Assembly (NCBI RefSeq): GCF_002019855.1
Contig: NZ_CM007717.1
Location: 7,449,750-7,513,749 of the forward strand
Origin: Streptomyces antibioticus
Lineage (GTDB): Bacteria > Actinomycetota > Actinomycetes > Streptomycetales > Streptomycetaceae
DNA: 64,000 nucleotides
Direction of reading: 5' to 3'
Positions 25,347 through 33,721 of the stretch are shown here, in pieces. The position numbers were made by a program, and so were the translations under genes. The notes under the pieces were generated by a model. It saw only the letters and a list, made by a program, of their open reading frames with translations. It was not told where the DNA came from and searched no databases. Position 1 is the stretch's first letter. Each line of letters starts with the position of its first letter.

Positions 25347-26894
25347 CGGATCCTCGTCGTCCCGTCGCTCCACAGCCACAGCCACAGCCACAGCCGCCGT
25401 CGCCCTCGGCGTCGTACGGCGTTCCAGGCCCAGGCGCAGACCCTCCGGCATCAACGTCAGGCGCTCCGTGACGCGCAGGCGGTACGCCGGGTCGGGGCGG
25501 AGGTCGTAGCGGCGTAGGAGCAGGGCCAGGACCAGGGTGGCCTCGTGGAGGGCGAACTGGCGGCCGATGCAGGCCCGGGCGCCCGTGCCGAACGGCTTGT
25601 AGGTGTGGGCCGCCCGCGCGCGGACGGCCGGCGCCTCGAACCGGTCGGGGTCGAAGCGGTCCGCGTCCGGACCCCACACCTCGGGGTCGCGGTGCAGCAT
25701 CGCCGTCAGCACCAGCGCCCACGCACCCCGCCGCATCGGATGCTCCCCGGCGAGCACCGTGTCCTCACGGGCCTCCCGGGCGAACGCGGGCGCCGTGGGC
25801 CACAGCCGCAGTGCCTCGTCGAGCACCCGGCGGACATAGCGCAGCTTGGCCACCTGCTTGTATCCGGGCACGTCCGCGTCGCCCCAGACCCGGTCCACCT
25901 CGGCGCGGGCGCGGGCCGCGATCTCGGGGTGCCGGGCGAGGTAGTGCAGCGCGAAGGAGAGCGCGCCCGAGGTGGTCTCGTGCCCGGCCACCAGGAAGGT
26001 GATGACCTGCCGGCGGACGTTCTCCGCGGACAGCCGCTCCCCGGTGCCGGGGTGGACGGTGTCGAGCATCCGGTCGAGCAGATCGCCCTGCCCGCCCCCG
26101 TCACCGCCCCCACCCGCGCGCGCCCGCACCAGGTCGTCCACCGTGCGGTGGAGGTACGCGATGTCCGCGTCGTTGCGCCGCCCGGCCCGCCGCAGCAGCG
26201 CCGGGGTGGGCACGCTGTTCAGCCGCTGCGCGTAGGTGAGCGTGCCCACCATCGCCGTCACGAAGGGATGGAGCCGGTCACGCTCGAAGGAGCCGAAGTC
26301 GTGCCCGAAGCCGGTGCGGGCGATCGTCTCCAGCGTCAGCTTGGTCATGTCCCCGGGCACGTCGACGGTCCGCCCCGCGGCCAGCTCCCGGTCCCAGTGG
26401 CCGGTGAGCCGCGCCGCCACGTCCAGCATCATCGGGTGGTAGGCCGCCATGGCCTCCCGGCTGAACCCGGGCGCGAGGACGTCGTGCGCCGTCTGCCAGT
26501 TGGGCTCGTGGTTGTACGCAGTGAACAGCGCGTCCCCGACGACGGGCCGCAGATTGGCGATGCCGAGCCCGACGTGCTTGGCGAACCGCGACTCGTCGGC
26601 CAGGTCCGCGGCCAGCGAGTGGCCCCACACGAACACGAACTCCCGGTGGAACGCCTTGCGCCGGAAGATCGGCCCGAGCTGCCAGGCGTAGCGCAGGGTG
26701 TCCTGGAGCGGGGTGTGCCGGCTCGCGCCGAGCAGATCGCCGAGCAGCGGGATCCGGCGCGGCGGATGCGGGATGCGCTCCAGCTCGGGCCAGCCCTGCT
26801 CGGCGCTGCGGAACCCCTTGGGCAGCGGGTCCCCCGACGCGTCTTCAGGCGCACCGTCCGCCGCGTCCCCGGTCCTCGTCGCCGTGTCCGCCAT
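25308..26894 (-). CDS. Cytochrome P450
   Basis: A 528-residue P450, longer than usual bacterial soluble forms. I-helix AGHETTSGALSF near residue 301, K-helix EALRLW (ExxR), and the heme loop FGTGARACIGRQFA with the thiolate Cys near 438. The heme-loop and I-helix wording resembles the P450 part of CYP102 (BM3) fatty-acid hydroxylases, but no reductase domain is attached, so it needs separate redox partners, none adjacent. GGGAG precedes the ATG. The C-terminal VAVAVAV is coded by a hexamer repeat (25371-25394). It is divergent from a TetR gene. Confidence 0.93.
   Translation of the reverse strand: MADTATRTGDAADGAPEDASGDPLPKGFRSAEQGWPELERIPHPPRRIPLLGDLLGASRHTPLQDTLRYAWQLGPIFRRKAFHREFVFVWGHSLAADLADESRFAKHVGLGIANLRPVVGDALFTAYNHEPNWQTAHDVLAPGFSREAMAAYHPMMLDVAARLTGHWDRELAAGRTVDVPGDMTKLTLETIARTGFGHDFGSFERDRLHPFVTAMVGTLTYAQRLNSVPTPALLRRAGRRNDADIAYLHRTVDDLVRARAGGGGDGGGQGDLLDRMLDTVHPGTGERLSAENVRRQVITFLVAGHETTSGALSFALHYLARHPEIAARARAEVDRVWGDADVPGYKQVAKLRYVRRVLDEALRLWPTAPAFAREAREDTVLAGEHPMRRGAWALVLTAMLHRDPEVWGPDADRFDPDRFEAPAVRARAAHTYKPFGTGARACIGRQFALHEATLVLALLLRRYDLRPDPAYRLRVTERLTLMPEGLRLGLERRTTPRATAAVAVAVAVERRDDEDPSAPGCPVHRSAD
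25371..25394 (-). repeat. Four-copy CACAGC hexamer inside the P450 3' end
   Basis: Four perfect tandem CACAGC units encode alternating Val-Ala near the P450 C-terminus, after the conserved core. In-frame slippage here would change only the tail. Confidence 0.8.
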
Positions 26895-27001
26895 GACGCG
26901 ATCTCCCTTGATCCAGCGGCAGGTTGAGCGTGTTGTACGCGAGTTCAATAACGCGTTCAGTGTGGTCCCGGCGCCGAACCGGCGTCAAGTAGAGTGCGCG
27001 C

Positions 27002-27625
27002 ATGGCCGCGAACCAGGGGGAGCGCACCGAACGCCCCCGGCGCCGACTCAGCACGGGGGAACGCAGGGAGCAACTCCTCGCGGTCGGCGCCCGGTTGTTC
27101 TCCGAGAGTCCGTACGACGAGGTCTGGATCGAGCAGGTCGCCGAGATCGCCGGGGTCTCCCGCGGGCTGCTGTACCACTACTTCCCGACCAAACGGGACT
27201 TCTTCGCGGCCGTCGTCGAGCGGGAGAGCGAGCGCATGCTGCGTATGACGGCGGCGGTCCCCGGCGTTCCGGTCCGCGACCAGCTCGCCACCGGGCTCGA
27301 CACCTATCTCGCGTACGTCGAGACCCACGCCCACGGCTACCGCGCCTTCCACCGCGCGGACGCGGCCGGCGACCAGAGCGTGCGCCGCGTCTACCGGCGG
27401 GCGCTCGCGGCCCAGGAGCGGCAGATCCTCGCGGCCCTCGCCGCCGACCCCGAGTTCGGCCCCCTCTTCGGCCGGCGGCCCGAGGTCCGGCTCGCGGTGC
27501 GCGGCTGGCTGGCGTTCACCACGGCCGTCTGCCTGGAGTGGCTGCGCGGTTCGGATCTGAGCCGGGAGCAGGTGCGCGACCTGTGCGCGCGGGCGCTGCT
27601 CGGGGTCGTCTCACCGTCCGCGTGA
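27002..27625 (+). CDS. TetR-family regulator, divergent from P450
   Basis: A 207-residue TetR protein with the N-terminal HTH at residues 20-62 (RREQLLAVGARLFSESPYDEVWIEQVAEIAGVSRGLLYHYFPTKRDFF) and a helical ligand domain. TAGAGT at 26990-26995 ends 6 nt before the ATG, so it is probably leaderless. The 107-bp space to the P450 contains two ACGCG(A)GTTCA-like direct repeats around 26938-26959 that may be its operator. It likely controls the P450 gene. Confidence 0.9.
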   Translation: MAANQGERTERPRRRLSTGERREQLLAVGARLFSESPYDEVWIEQVAEIAGVSRGLLYHYFPTKRDFFAAVVERESERMLRMTAAVPGVPVRDQLATGLDTYLAYVETHAHGYRAFHRADAAGDQSVRRVYRRALAAQERQILAALAADPEFGPLFGRRPEVRLAVRGWLAFTTAVCLEWLRGSDLSREQVRDLCARALLGVVSPSA

Positions 27626-27669
27626 CGCGAGGCCCGACCCGAAAGCCCGCTCGATCCTCATCACCATGG

Positions 27670-27698
27670 TTGGCGTCGGCCGCGATCTCCGATAGCTT
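27670..27698 (+). promoter_or_regulatory. Predicted promoter of the DUF2470 gene
   Basis: TTGGCG (27670-27675) and TAGCTT (27693-27698) are 17 bp apart. The iron box starts on the last two bases of the -10, so repressor binding would exclude RNA polymerase. Confidence 0.5.
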
Positions 27699-27715
27699 AG
27701 GCAAGGCTTACCTAA
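27697..27715. promoter_or_regulatory. DtxR/IdeR-type iron box
   Basis: The 19-bp TTAGGCAAGGCTTACCTAA closely matches the consensus TTAGGTTAGGCTAACCTAA of DtxR/IdeR/DmdR repressors. It overlaps the -10 and start region and abuts the AAGGAGG ribosome-binding site of the next gene, so iron-loaded repressor should shut it off. Confidence 0.85.
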
Positions 27716-27727
27716 GGAGGTTCTGGG

Positions 27728-28453
27728 ATGGGTGACAGCCCTAGCTGGACGGCCGTGCCCGGCGCGGCCGAACGGGCCCGCTCGGTGCTGGCCGCCTCGT
27801 GGTCCTGCGCGGTGACCGCGGACGGCGGCCGCGAGGAGTTCGTCGGTGCGCACACGGTCGACGAGGACGGCAGGGTCATCCTGCACGTCCCCGAGGACAG
27901 CTCGCTGCTCACGGCCGCGATCTGCGCGCCCCGCGGGGAGCCGTCCGCCGTGCTGGAGTTCGCCGACGTCGCACCCGTCCCCGTCCGCAACCGTATCCGG
28001 GCCCGGCTCTGGCTGGCCGGCTGGTTCACCCCCGAGGACGGCCACCTCGCCTTCCACGCCACCCGCGTCGTGCTGAAACAGCCCACCGGCGCCGTGGTCG
28101 TCTCCCTCGACGAGTTCGCGGACGCCGCTCCCGACCCGCTCGCCACCGCCGAGGCCCAGCTCCTCACTCATCTCGCCGACTCCCACCCCGACGCCGTCGA
28201 GCGGCTCACCCGGCTCGTCCAGCGCGACAGCCTGCACGGCGCCGTCCGCGTCCAGCCGCTCGCCGTCGACCGGCACGGACTGACGCTGCGCATCGAACGC
28301 GCCCGCGCCCACGGCGACGTACGCCTGCCCTTCCACGCGCCCGCCGACGACGTCGGCCAGCTCACCGAGCGCATGCACGTCCTGCTCACCCAGGCGAGCG
28401 CGGCCGCCTGCCCGCGCGCCCTACAGCGGCACCGCACAGACGGCGACGGGTGA
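27728..28453 (+). CDS. DUF2470 protein under iron control
   Basis: A 241-residue protein with an N-terminal split-barrel-like part (FVGAHTVDEDGRVILHVPEDSSLLTAA) and a C-terminal DUF2470 domain beginning AEAQLLTHLADSHPDAVERLTRLV near residue 140. The same pairing occurs in HugZ-type heme-utilisation proteins and in cyanobacterial/plant heme-oxygenase-like partners. With an iron box overlapping its promoter, a role in heme iron recovery or siderophore-linked iron homeostasis is likely but unproven. It ends in a 33-bp convergent overlap with the propeller lipoprotein gene. Confidence 0.85.
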   Translation: MGDSPSWTAVPGAAERARSVLAASWSCAVTADGGREEFVGAHTVDEDGRVILHVPEDSSLLTAAICAPRGEPSAVLEFADVAPVPVRNRIRARLWLAGWFTPEDGHLAFHATRVVLKQPTGAVVVSLDEFADAAPDPLATAEAQLLTHLADSHPDAVERLTRLVQRDSLHGAVRVQPLAVDRHGLTLRIERARAHGDVRLPFHAPADDVGQLTERMHVLLTQASAAACPRALQRHRTDGDG

Positions 28454-29641
28454 CGCGAACGGCTCGCCCGTGAGCCGCGGTTCACCGCTCGCCGCGTCCA
28501 CCCGGAACACGCCGACCGTGCCCGAGCGCTGGTTCGCGGCGAACAGCAGACCGCCGTCCGGGGACAGCGCGATCTGCCGCGGGAAGTCCCCGGCCACCGG
28601 CACCGTCCCGACCAGCCGCAGCCGCGCCCCGTCGGCCTCCACCGCGTACCGGGCGAGCGTGTTGTCGCCCCGGTTCGCCAGGAACGCGTGCGCGCCGTCC
28701 GGCGTGACCGCGAACTGCGCCGGATAGTTGGTGCCCGCCTTCGCGCCCGTGGACTGCGGTGCGCCGATCCTGAGACGGCCGGTGGCGGCGTCGTAGCCGC
28801 ACACCGCGACCGTGTCGTCCGACTCGTTCGCGAGATACGCGTACCGGCCCCCGGGATGAAAGGTGAGATGGCGCGGCCCCGCGCCCGCCCGGGTGTGCGC
28901 CTGCGCGACCTCGGTGAGCGTGCCGTTCCGCTCGTCGAGCCGGTAGCTGTAGACCGTGTCCGTGCCCAGGTCGACGGCGAGCACATGGCCGCCGTCCGGC
29001 GCGGTGACGACCTGGTGCGCGTGCGGCCCCTGCTGCCCCGGACCGGGTGCGGGACGCCGGTGCGTGACCTGGTCGGTGCGCTCGCCCAGTGCCCCCGAGG
29101 CGTCGATCGGATGCACGGCCACCGTCCCCGAACCGTAGTCGGCGCTCAGCAGCCACCGCCCGCCCGGATGCACGGAGACATGACAGGTGTGGGCCCCGCC
29201 GGTCGCCCGGCTGCCCAGCACCGCGCGGTCCGACAGCCGTACGGCGGTCACCGCGCCCCGCGCCCGCTCGTTCGCCGCGTACAGCGTGCCGCCGTCCGGG
29301 TGCACCGCGAGATACGACGGGTCCGGCACCCCCGTGATCGTCCCGCCGCCGGTGATCCGCCCCGACACCGGGTCGTAGGACGCGACCCCGATGCCGCGCC
29401 CGCCGCCCTCGGCGGAGGTGTAGGTGCCGAGGTAGAGAGGGCGCGGGCCGGAAGGGGACGCGGAGGACCCGGGGGCGGACGTCCCGGCCGTCTCCCGCGC
29501 CTCGGGTACGGCCCTCCCGCCCGTGCCTCCGGAGTCGTCGGCGCACCCGGCCAGCGCCGCCGACGCGGCCGCCCCGCCGAGCACGCCCACCAGCCGCCGC
29601 CTGCTCCAGCCGCCGCCCGACTCGTCCGTCCCACTGCCCAT
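28421..29641 (-). CDS. Tat-exported lipoprotein with lactonase-type 7-bladed propeller
   Basis: A 406-residue protein. The N-terminus has WSRRRLVGVLGG followed by a hydrophobic stretch and the lipobox LAGC (Cys33): a Tat-type lipoprotein signal. The rest is the lactonase/YbhE-like propeller (PLYLGTYTSAEGGGRGIGV, YAANERARGAV, HVSVHPGGRWLLSADYGSGTV, PDGAHAFLANRGDNTLARY). Cytoplasmic relatives are 6-phosphogluconolactonases; an exported one more likely acts on other lactones or binds polymers. ATG 29641 has GAGG 9-13 nt upstream. Confidence 0.88.
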   Translation of the reverse strand: MGSGTDESGGGWSRRRLVGVLGGAAASAALAGCADDSGGTGGRAVPEARETAGTSAPGSSASPSGPRPLYLGTYTSAEGGGRGIGVASYDPVSGRITGGGTITGVPDPSYLAVHPDGGTLYAANERARGAVTAVRLSDRAVLGSRATGGAHTCHVSVHPGGRWLLSADYGSGTVAVHPIDASGALGERTDQVTHRRPAPGPGQQGPHAHQVVTAPDGGHVLAVDLGTDTVYSYRLDERNGTLTEVAQAHTRAGAGPRHLTFHPGGRYAYLANESDDTVAVCGYDAATGRLRIGAPQSTGAKAGTNYPAQFAVTPDGAHAFLANRGDNTLARYAVEADGARLRLVGTVPVAGDFPRQIALSPDGGLLFAANQRSGTVGVFRVDAASGEPRLTGEPFASPVAVCAVPL

Positions 29642-29748
29642 CTGCGCACGCACCTCAGGTCGTCCCGCGTCCCGCCCGTGACAGCCACCTTGTCGTGCTC
29701 CTGCCGCGGAACGCAAAAGCGCCGCCGCGAAACGCCCCCGCCGGGTCC

Positions 29749-30972
29749 TTACCGGTTCCGGCGGCGGAAGGGCCCCGGCAGGCGGACGCGTTCGCGCATC
29801 CGGTACAGGGCCGGCATCCGCTCGCGCTGCTCGCTGGAGACCCGGTCCAGTTCCTCCAGCAGCCGGCGGGTGCGGTGCTCGGTGTCCAGCTCGTCGATCA
29901 TGCGGTTGACCTCCGCGAGCACCGCGCCGTGGAGCTGCCACTCACGGACGTCGTGCTGGACCCGCTCCATGAGGAGCTGGGCCAGCTTGTCGCGGGTGGT
30001 GGCGGCCTGCCGCAGCTCCGCGGTGAGCCGGGCCTCGGCGGCGTCCGCGTTCAGGCTGACCTGGGTGGTGACCAGCACCGCGAAGCTGACCACGGCGTCC
30101 GCGATCTCCGACAGCAACTGCTCCAGCGTCTCGCCGATCGCGGGCGCGAACAGCGGCTCCGGTTCGCGCTCCTTGGCGAGGTCGGTGAGGGTGCGGGTCA
30201 GCACCCGCAGCACGACCGTGCAGATCTCCAGCGTGTCCAGACCGGTGCGCAGCACCACCCGGTGCAGCAGACCCTCACGGACCCGCGGATTGAGCCGCAG
30301 ACTGTCCTCGGCCTGCCGCAGCGCCGTGTCCACCTCCACGATGTCGTGGTCGAGGCGGCGCGCCTCGTGCAGCCGGGCGGCCGCCTGCTCGAACGCGGGG
30401 CGTCCGGCGGCCTGCTCCCCGACGTGCAGCATCAGCAGCCGGACCCGGCGGGCCAGCCCCTCGATCGACTCGCCCGCCGCCTCCACCCACACGGGTGGTG
30501 GCAGCAGGAGATTGCAGCTCAGTCCGACGACGGCCCCGATCAGGGTCTCCAGGACCCGCGCCCAGGCGGTGTCCCCGACGGAGGTCACGCCGAGCACCAG
30601 CATGGCGCTGATCGCCACCTCGGGCACATACTCGTCGACCCGCACCAGATGGCCCACGGCCAGCGACGCCATGATCAGCAGCGCCAGGCTCCACCAGGTC
30701 AGACCCACCAGCAGACTGAAGGCGATGGCGACCAGTACGCCGGCCACCACCGCGTTCACCCGGCGGATGCTGTTGGTGAGGGTGCCGTACAGGGTGACCT
30801 GGACGACCAGGAGCGCGGTCAGGGGCGCGGTGAGCGGCGCCGGTTCGGTGCTCAGATGGAGCGCCACCACATAGGCGACCGTCGCCGCGGCGGTGGACCG
30901 CACGGCCTGGACGACCACGGGTTCCCTACGGCGCCGAACGATCCGTGCCGCCCGCTCACGTACATCTCGCAT
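29749..30972 (-). CDS. FUSC-family membrane protein (aromatic acid exporter-like)
   Basis: A 407-residue protein with an N-terminal half of about six membrane helices (AAATVAYVVALHL, PLTALLVVQVTLYGTL, VVAGVLVAIAFSLLVGLTWW, LIGAVVGLSCNLLLPPP) and a soluble, coiled-coil-like C-terminal half rich in Glu/Arg/Leu. This matches FUSC/DUF939 proteins, which are related to aromatic carboxylic-acid efflux pumps and fusaric-acid resistance proteins. No regulator is adjacent, so the substrate is unknown. Confidence 0.85.
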   Translation of the reverse strand: MRDVRERAARIVRRRREPVVVQAVRSTAAATVAYVVALHLSTEPAPLTAPLTALLVVQVTLYGTLTNSIRRVNAVVAGVLVAIAFSLLVGLTWWSLALLIMASLAVGHLVRVDEYVPEVAISAMLVLGVTSVGDTAWARVLETLIGAVVGLSCNLLLPPPVWVEAAGESIEGLARRVRLLMLHVGEQAAGRPAFEQAAARLHEARRLDHDIVEVDTALRQAEDSLRLNPRVREGLLHRVVLRTGLDTLEICTVVLRVLTRTLTDLAKEREPEPLFAPAIGETLEQLLSEIADAVVSFAVLVTTQVSLNADAAEARLTAELRQAATTRDKLAQLLMERVQHDVREWQLHGAVLAEVNRMIDELDTEHRTRRLLEELDRVSSEQRERMPALYRMRERVRLPGPFRRRNR

Positions 30973-31023
30973 CCCCAGTTCCGTTCCCCCTCCCCACGGT
31001 GCTCGAACGTTTCTCCTGAAGGA

Positions 31024-31518
31024 TCATGCGTACAGCGTGTCGAGGAACGCGGCCAGGTTGCCCGTCGTGCGGGCGATCTGCTCCGCCCGGGTGAGGCTCT
31101 CCTCGAAGCGGCCGCCCCGGTCCGGGACCTTCACTCCGCGCACATAGAGGGAGCAGGCGAGATCGGCGCACATGTACAGGCCGACGGAGTTGCCCTCGCG
31201 GCCCGCCGCGCCGGTCTTGCGGGCGGTCATCAGGGAGACCCCGCCGCCGGGGTGGGTGGTCAGACAGAGCGAGCACATGCTGCGGTGCGGGGAGCCGTGC
31301 CGCGACGGCGGGAGCCGCAGGGTCACGCCCACGAGCCGGTCCTCCCGCTCGGTCACCAGGTAGCAGCGGTCGGGCGCGCCCGGATCGCGCCAGCCGAGGA
31401 AGTCCAGGTCGTCCCAGGGCCGGTCGGCCAGATCGCGGGGGACCGGCAGCCGCTTGGCCTCGCCCTTGGAGCAGTTGACGAAGGAGCTGCGGATGTCCTG
31501 CTCGGTGAGTGGCTTCAT
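31024..31518 (-). CDS. FBP-domain zinc protein, FusB-like EF-G-binding candidate
   Basis: A 164-residue protein whose C-terminal half holds the four-cysteine treble-clef of the FBP/FusB family: MCSLCLTTHPG near residue 80 and YMCADLACSLYVRG near 115. FusB-type proteins bind elongation factor G and rescue stalled EF-G, giving fusidic-acid resistance in staphylococci; the actinomycete members are uncharacterised to my knowledge. N-terminus (LTEQDIRSSFVNCSKGEAKRLPVP) is also typical. GGAG precedes the ATG. A 7-bp x3 repeat and three CTAGG motifs lie upstream. Confidence 0.85.
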   Translation of the reverse strand: MKPLTEQDIRSSFVNCSKGEAKRLPVPRDLADRPWDDLDFLGWRDPGAPDRCYLVTEREDRLVGVTLRLPPSRHGSPHRSMCSLCLTTHPGGGVSLMTARKTGAAGREGNSVGLYMCADLACSLYVRGVKVPDRGGRFEESLTRAEQIARTTGNLAAFLDTLYA

Positions 31519-31851
31519 GGCGGTCTCCGTTCATGGTTCACGGTTCACCTAGGGACTCTAGGTTTTGGCCTAGGGTAGGTAGTCGCAGTCCGTGGCGGCC
31601 AGTGAATTTCGCGCTCGCGGGCGGACGTCTCTCCGGTCGCCAAGTCCGCTCGCGGCGGGCGATGTTCGCGGAACGCCCCGGACGCGCCGGACGTCTTCCG
31701 TACCCTGTACCGGGACCACACCCCCGGTGCCCTCGCGCCGGGCCGCCCGGGGTCGCTTAGCTCACATCGTGAACTAAGGGTTGGAGGAATCTCGCGCCCA
31801 GCCCGCCCGCAGCGGTATGTTGCAGGTCGGGCAGGGTGCGAAGGGAGCGAC
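31519..31851. other. 333-bp intergenic region with short repeats
   Basis: No gene is supported here. It holds three tandem 7-mers GTTCAYG/C (31529-31549) and three CTAGG-containing hexamers (CCTAGG 31548, TCTAGG 31557, CCTAGG 31569), the latter overlapping the probable promoter of the FBP gene (minus-strand TAGAGT at 31555-31560). The right half, leading to the ROK gene, contains TTAGCTCACATCGTGAACTAA (split at 31757-31776), a short inverted repeat that could be a ROK operator. Confidence 0.5.
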
Positions 31852-33141
31852 ATGACGGGGCGGAACGGGCGCACGGTACGCGATCTCAGGCGGGCCAACC
31901 GTACGGCCGTACTGCAACGGCTCTACTTCGACGGACCCCTCAGCCGGTTCGAGCTGGGTCCGGCCACCGGGCTCAGCTCCGGGTCGATCAGCAATGTCGT
32001 CGCCGATCTGGTCGCCGACGGACTGGTGGAGGAGGCAGGCAGCGTCGACTCCGACGGCGGCCGCCCCAGGATTTTGCTCAGGGTCGCACCGGCCAGCGGC
32101 CACATGATCGGCGTGGACGTCGGCGAGACCCGGGTCCGGATCGAGCTGTTCGACCTCACCCTCACCGAACTCGCCCGCGTGGAAAAGCCGTTGGAGCAAC
32201 GGCGGTACGAGGTCGAAGGCATCGTCGGGCACATCCGCGAGGGCGTCGCCGAGGTCCTCGCGGCCGCGGACATCACGCCCGAGCGGCTGCTGGGCGTCGG
32301 GATCGGCGTCCCCGGCATCGTCGAGCACACGCCCGACCGGGGCGCGGTCGTGCACGGCCAGACCATCGGCTGGGACGCGGTCCCGCTGGAGGCCCTGCTG
32401 CGCGAGGGCTCCCCGCTGCCCGCCACGGTGCCGTACTTCATCGACAACGGCGCCAAGACCCTCGGTCAGGCCGAGATGTGGTTCGGCGGCGGCCGCGGCG
32501 CCCGTAACGCCGTCGTCGTCCTCTTCGGCTCCGGCGTCGGCGCCAGCATCGTCACCCCGGACGTGGAGCAGGGCCGGGCCGTCGAATGGGGGCATCTGAC
32601 GGTACGGGTGCGCGGGCGGCGCTGCCGCTGCGGCTCGCTGGGCTGCCTGGAGGCGTACGCGGGCGCGGAGGCGCTTCTCGACCGCTGGCGGGAGGAGGGC
32701 GGACGTCCGCCCCGGGGCACCGACGAGGAGACCGCGCTCAGCGCGATGCTCGCCGCCGCCCACCCGGCCGACGGCGGCGAACCGGACGCCGTGGCGCTCA
32801 CCCTCCTCGACGAGACGGCCGAGTACCTCGGCGCGGGCCTCTCCGACCTGATCAACCTCTTCCAGCCCGAGCGCATCCTCATCGGCGGCTGGGCGGGCCT
32901 GGAACTCGGTGTGCGCTTCCTGTCCGCCGTACGCCGCCACGCCACCGCGTACGCCCTGCGCCACCCGGCGGAGAAGGTCACCGTGGAACTGGGCCGCCTG
33001 GGCCCCGACGCGGTCACCGTGGGCGCGGCGATCCTCCCGCTGGCCGACTTCTTCACCCGCGGCGGCCGCCGCCCCGAGCCGCTCCCCACGGGCCCGGAAC
33101 CGGCCTGGCGCACGGCACTGGAGGAACGGGCGCCGCACTGA
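31852..33141 (+). CDS. ROK-family transcriptional regulator
   Basis: A 429-residue ROK repressor: winged HTH in residues 12-62 (NRTAVLQRLYFDGPLSRFELGPATGLSSGSISNVVADLV), the sugar-kinase-like ROK domain with GIGVPGIVEH, NGAKTLGQAEMW, VVLFGSGVGASI and the zinc motif CRCGSLGCLEAY near residue 256. AAGGGAGCG precedes the ATG. Streptomyces has many ROK regulators of sugar use; no transport operon is adjacent, so its regulon is elsewhere. The final 60 codons recur in degenerate form downstream. Confidence 0.92.
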   Translation: MTGRNGRTVRDLRRANRTAVLQRLYFDGPLSRFELGPATGLSSGSISNVVADLVADGLVEEAGSVDSDGGRPRILLRVAPASGHMIGVDVGETRVRIELFDLTLTELARVEKPLEQRRYEVEGIVGHIREGVAEVLAAADITPERLLGVGIGVPGIVEHTPDRGAVVHGQTIGWDAVPLEALLREGSPLPATVPYFIDNGAKTLGQAEMWFGGGRGARNAVVVLFGSGVGASIVTPDVEQGRAVEWGHLTVRVRGRRCRCGSLGCLEAYAGAEALLDRWREEGGRPPRGTDEETALSAMLAAAHPADGGEPDAVALTLLDETAEYLGAGLSDLINLFQPERILIGGWAGLELGVRFLSAVRRHATAYALRHPAEKVTVELGRLGPDAVTVGAAILPLADFFTRGGRRPEPLPTGPEPAWRTALEERAPH

Positions 33142-33178
33142 CGTGGGGCTGGTGGTGGGGGAGGTGCGCGTAGGCATT

Positions 33179-33395
33179 GCGCCACCCTGCCGGGAAGGTC
33201 ACCGTGCCGCCGGGCCGACCGGGCCCCGATGCGGTCACCGCGGATGCGGCGGTCCTGTCGCCGGCCGCACTGTCGTTTCGCGGGTCGCGGGGGAGGTGCG
33301 CGGACGGCCCGCGTCACCCGGCCGAGAAGGTCACCGTGGAGTTGGTCGGCGGCGGGCCCGGTGCCTGCCTGGCGCGCCGCGCGCCGCACTGACGT
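33179..33395 (+). repeat. Two degenerate tandem copies of the 3' end of the ROK gene
   Basis: From 33179 the sequence realigns with the ROK gene from 32958: GCGCCACCC, GGAAGGTCACCGTG, GGGCCCCGA-GCGGTCACCG and CGGCGGTCCT all match in order over about 90 bp. A second unit from about 33312 repeats GAGAAGGTCACCGTGGA (17 bp identical to 32971-32987) and ends with the same 15 bp GCGCCGCACTGACGT as the true gene end (33130-33144 versus 33381-33395). Translated, it still reads RHPAxKVTV twice. It is a decayed tandem duplication, not a functional gene. Confidence 0.75.
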
Positions 33396-33454
33396 TTCGC
33401 CCCGTGCGGGGGTGGTACTCGCTTCGCCTCAGTGCCAGCGGGAAGGAGCGGGCC

Positions 33455-33715
33455 GTGACCGACCACCGCGACGAGGGGCCCGGCGAGCAGGGGCCGCCGG
33501 TGCCGCGTGATCTGCCGGATCAGCAGGCCGGGGCGGGCGACGACCCCTGGGACGTCGACGAGTCCGACCCGACGGAACCGGAGGCCGACGCGGAGCCTGA
33601 CGCGGCCGACCCGGACACCCCCGACACCGACGAGGCGGGTACCGGGCGGCGTGGCGCGCCGCACGCGTCCGGGGTGCATCCCGGACAGCCCGTGCCGGAC
33701 GAACCGCCGGGCTGA
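33455..33715 (+). CDS. Small acidic hypothetical protein
   Basis: An 86-residue protein from a GTG with GGAAGGAG 6 nt upstream. It is unusually rich in Asp, Glu and Pro (an EPEADAEPDAADPDTPDTDE-type stretch in the middle), probably disordered, with no recognisable domain. It ends 6 bp from the convergent PHP gene. The good ribosome-binding site and codon bias support a real gene; function unknown. Confidence 0.6.
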   Translation: MTDHRDEGPGEQGPPVPRDLPDQQAGAGDDPWDVDESDPTEPEADAEPDAADPDTPDTDEAGTGRRGAPHASGVHPGQPVPDEPPG

Positions 33716-33721
33716 GCCGCG

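Noticed and set aside
33177..33392. A 71-residue protein gene
   Set aside because: It has no ribosome-binding site and is explained by degenerate duplication of the ROK gene end.
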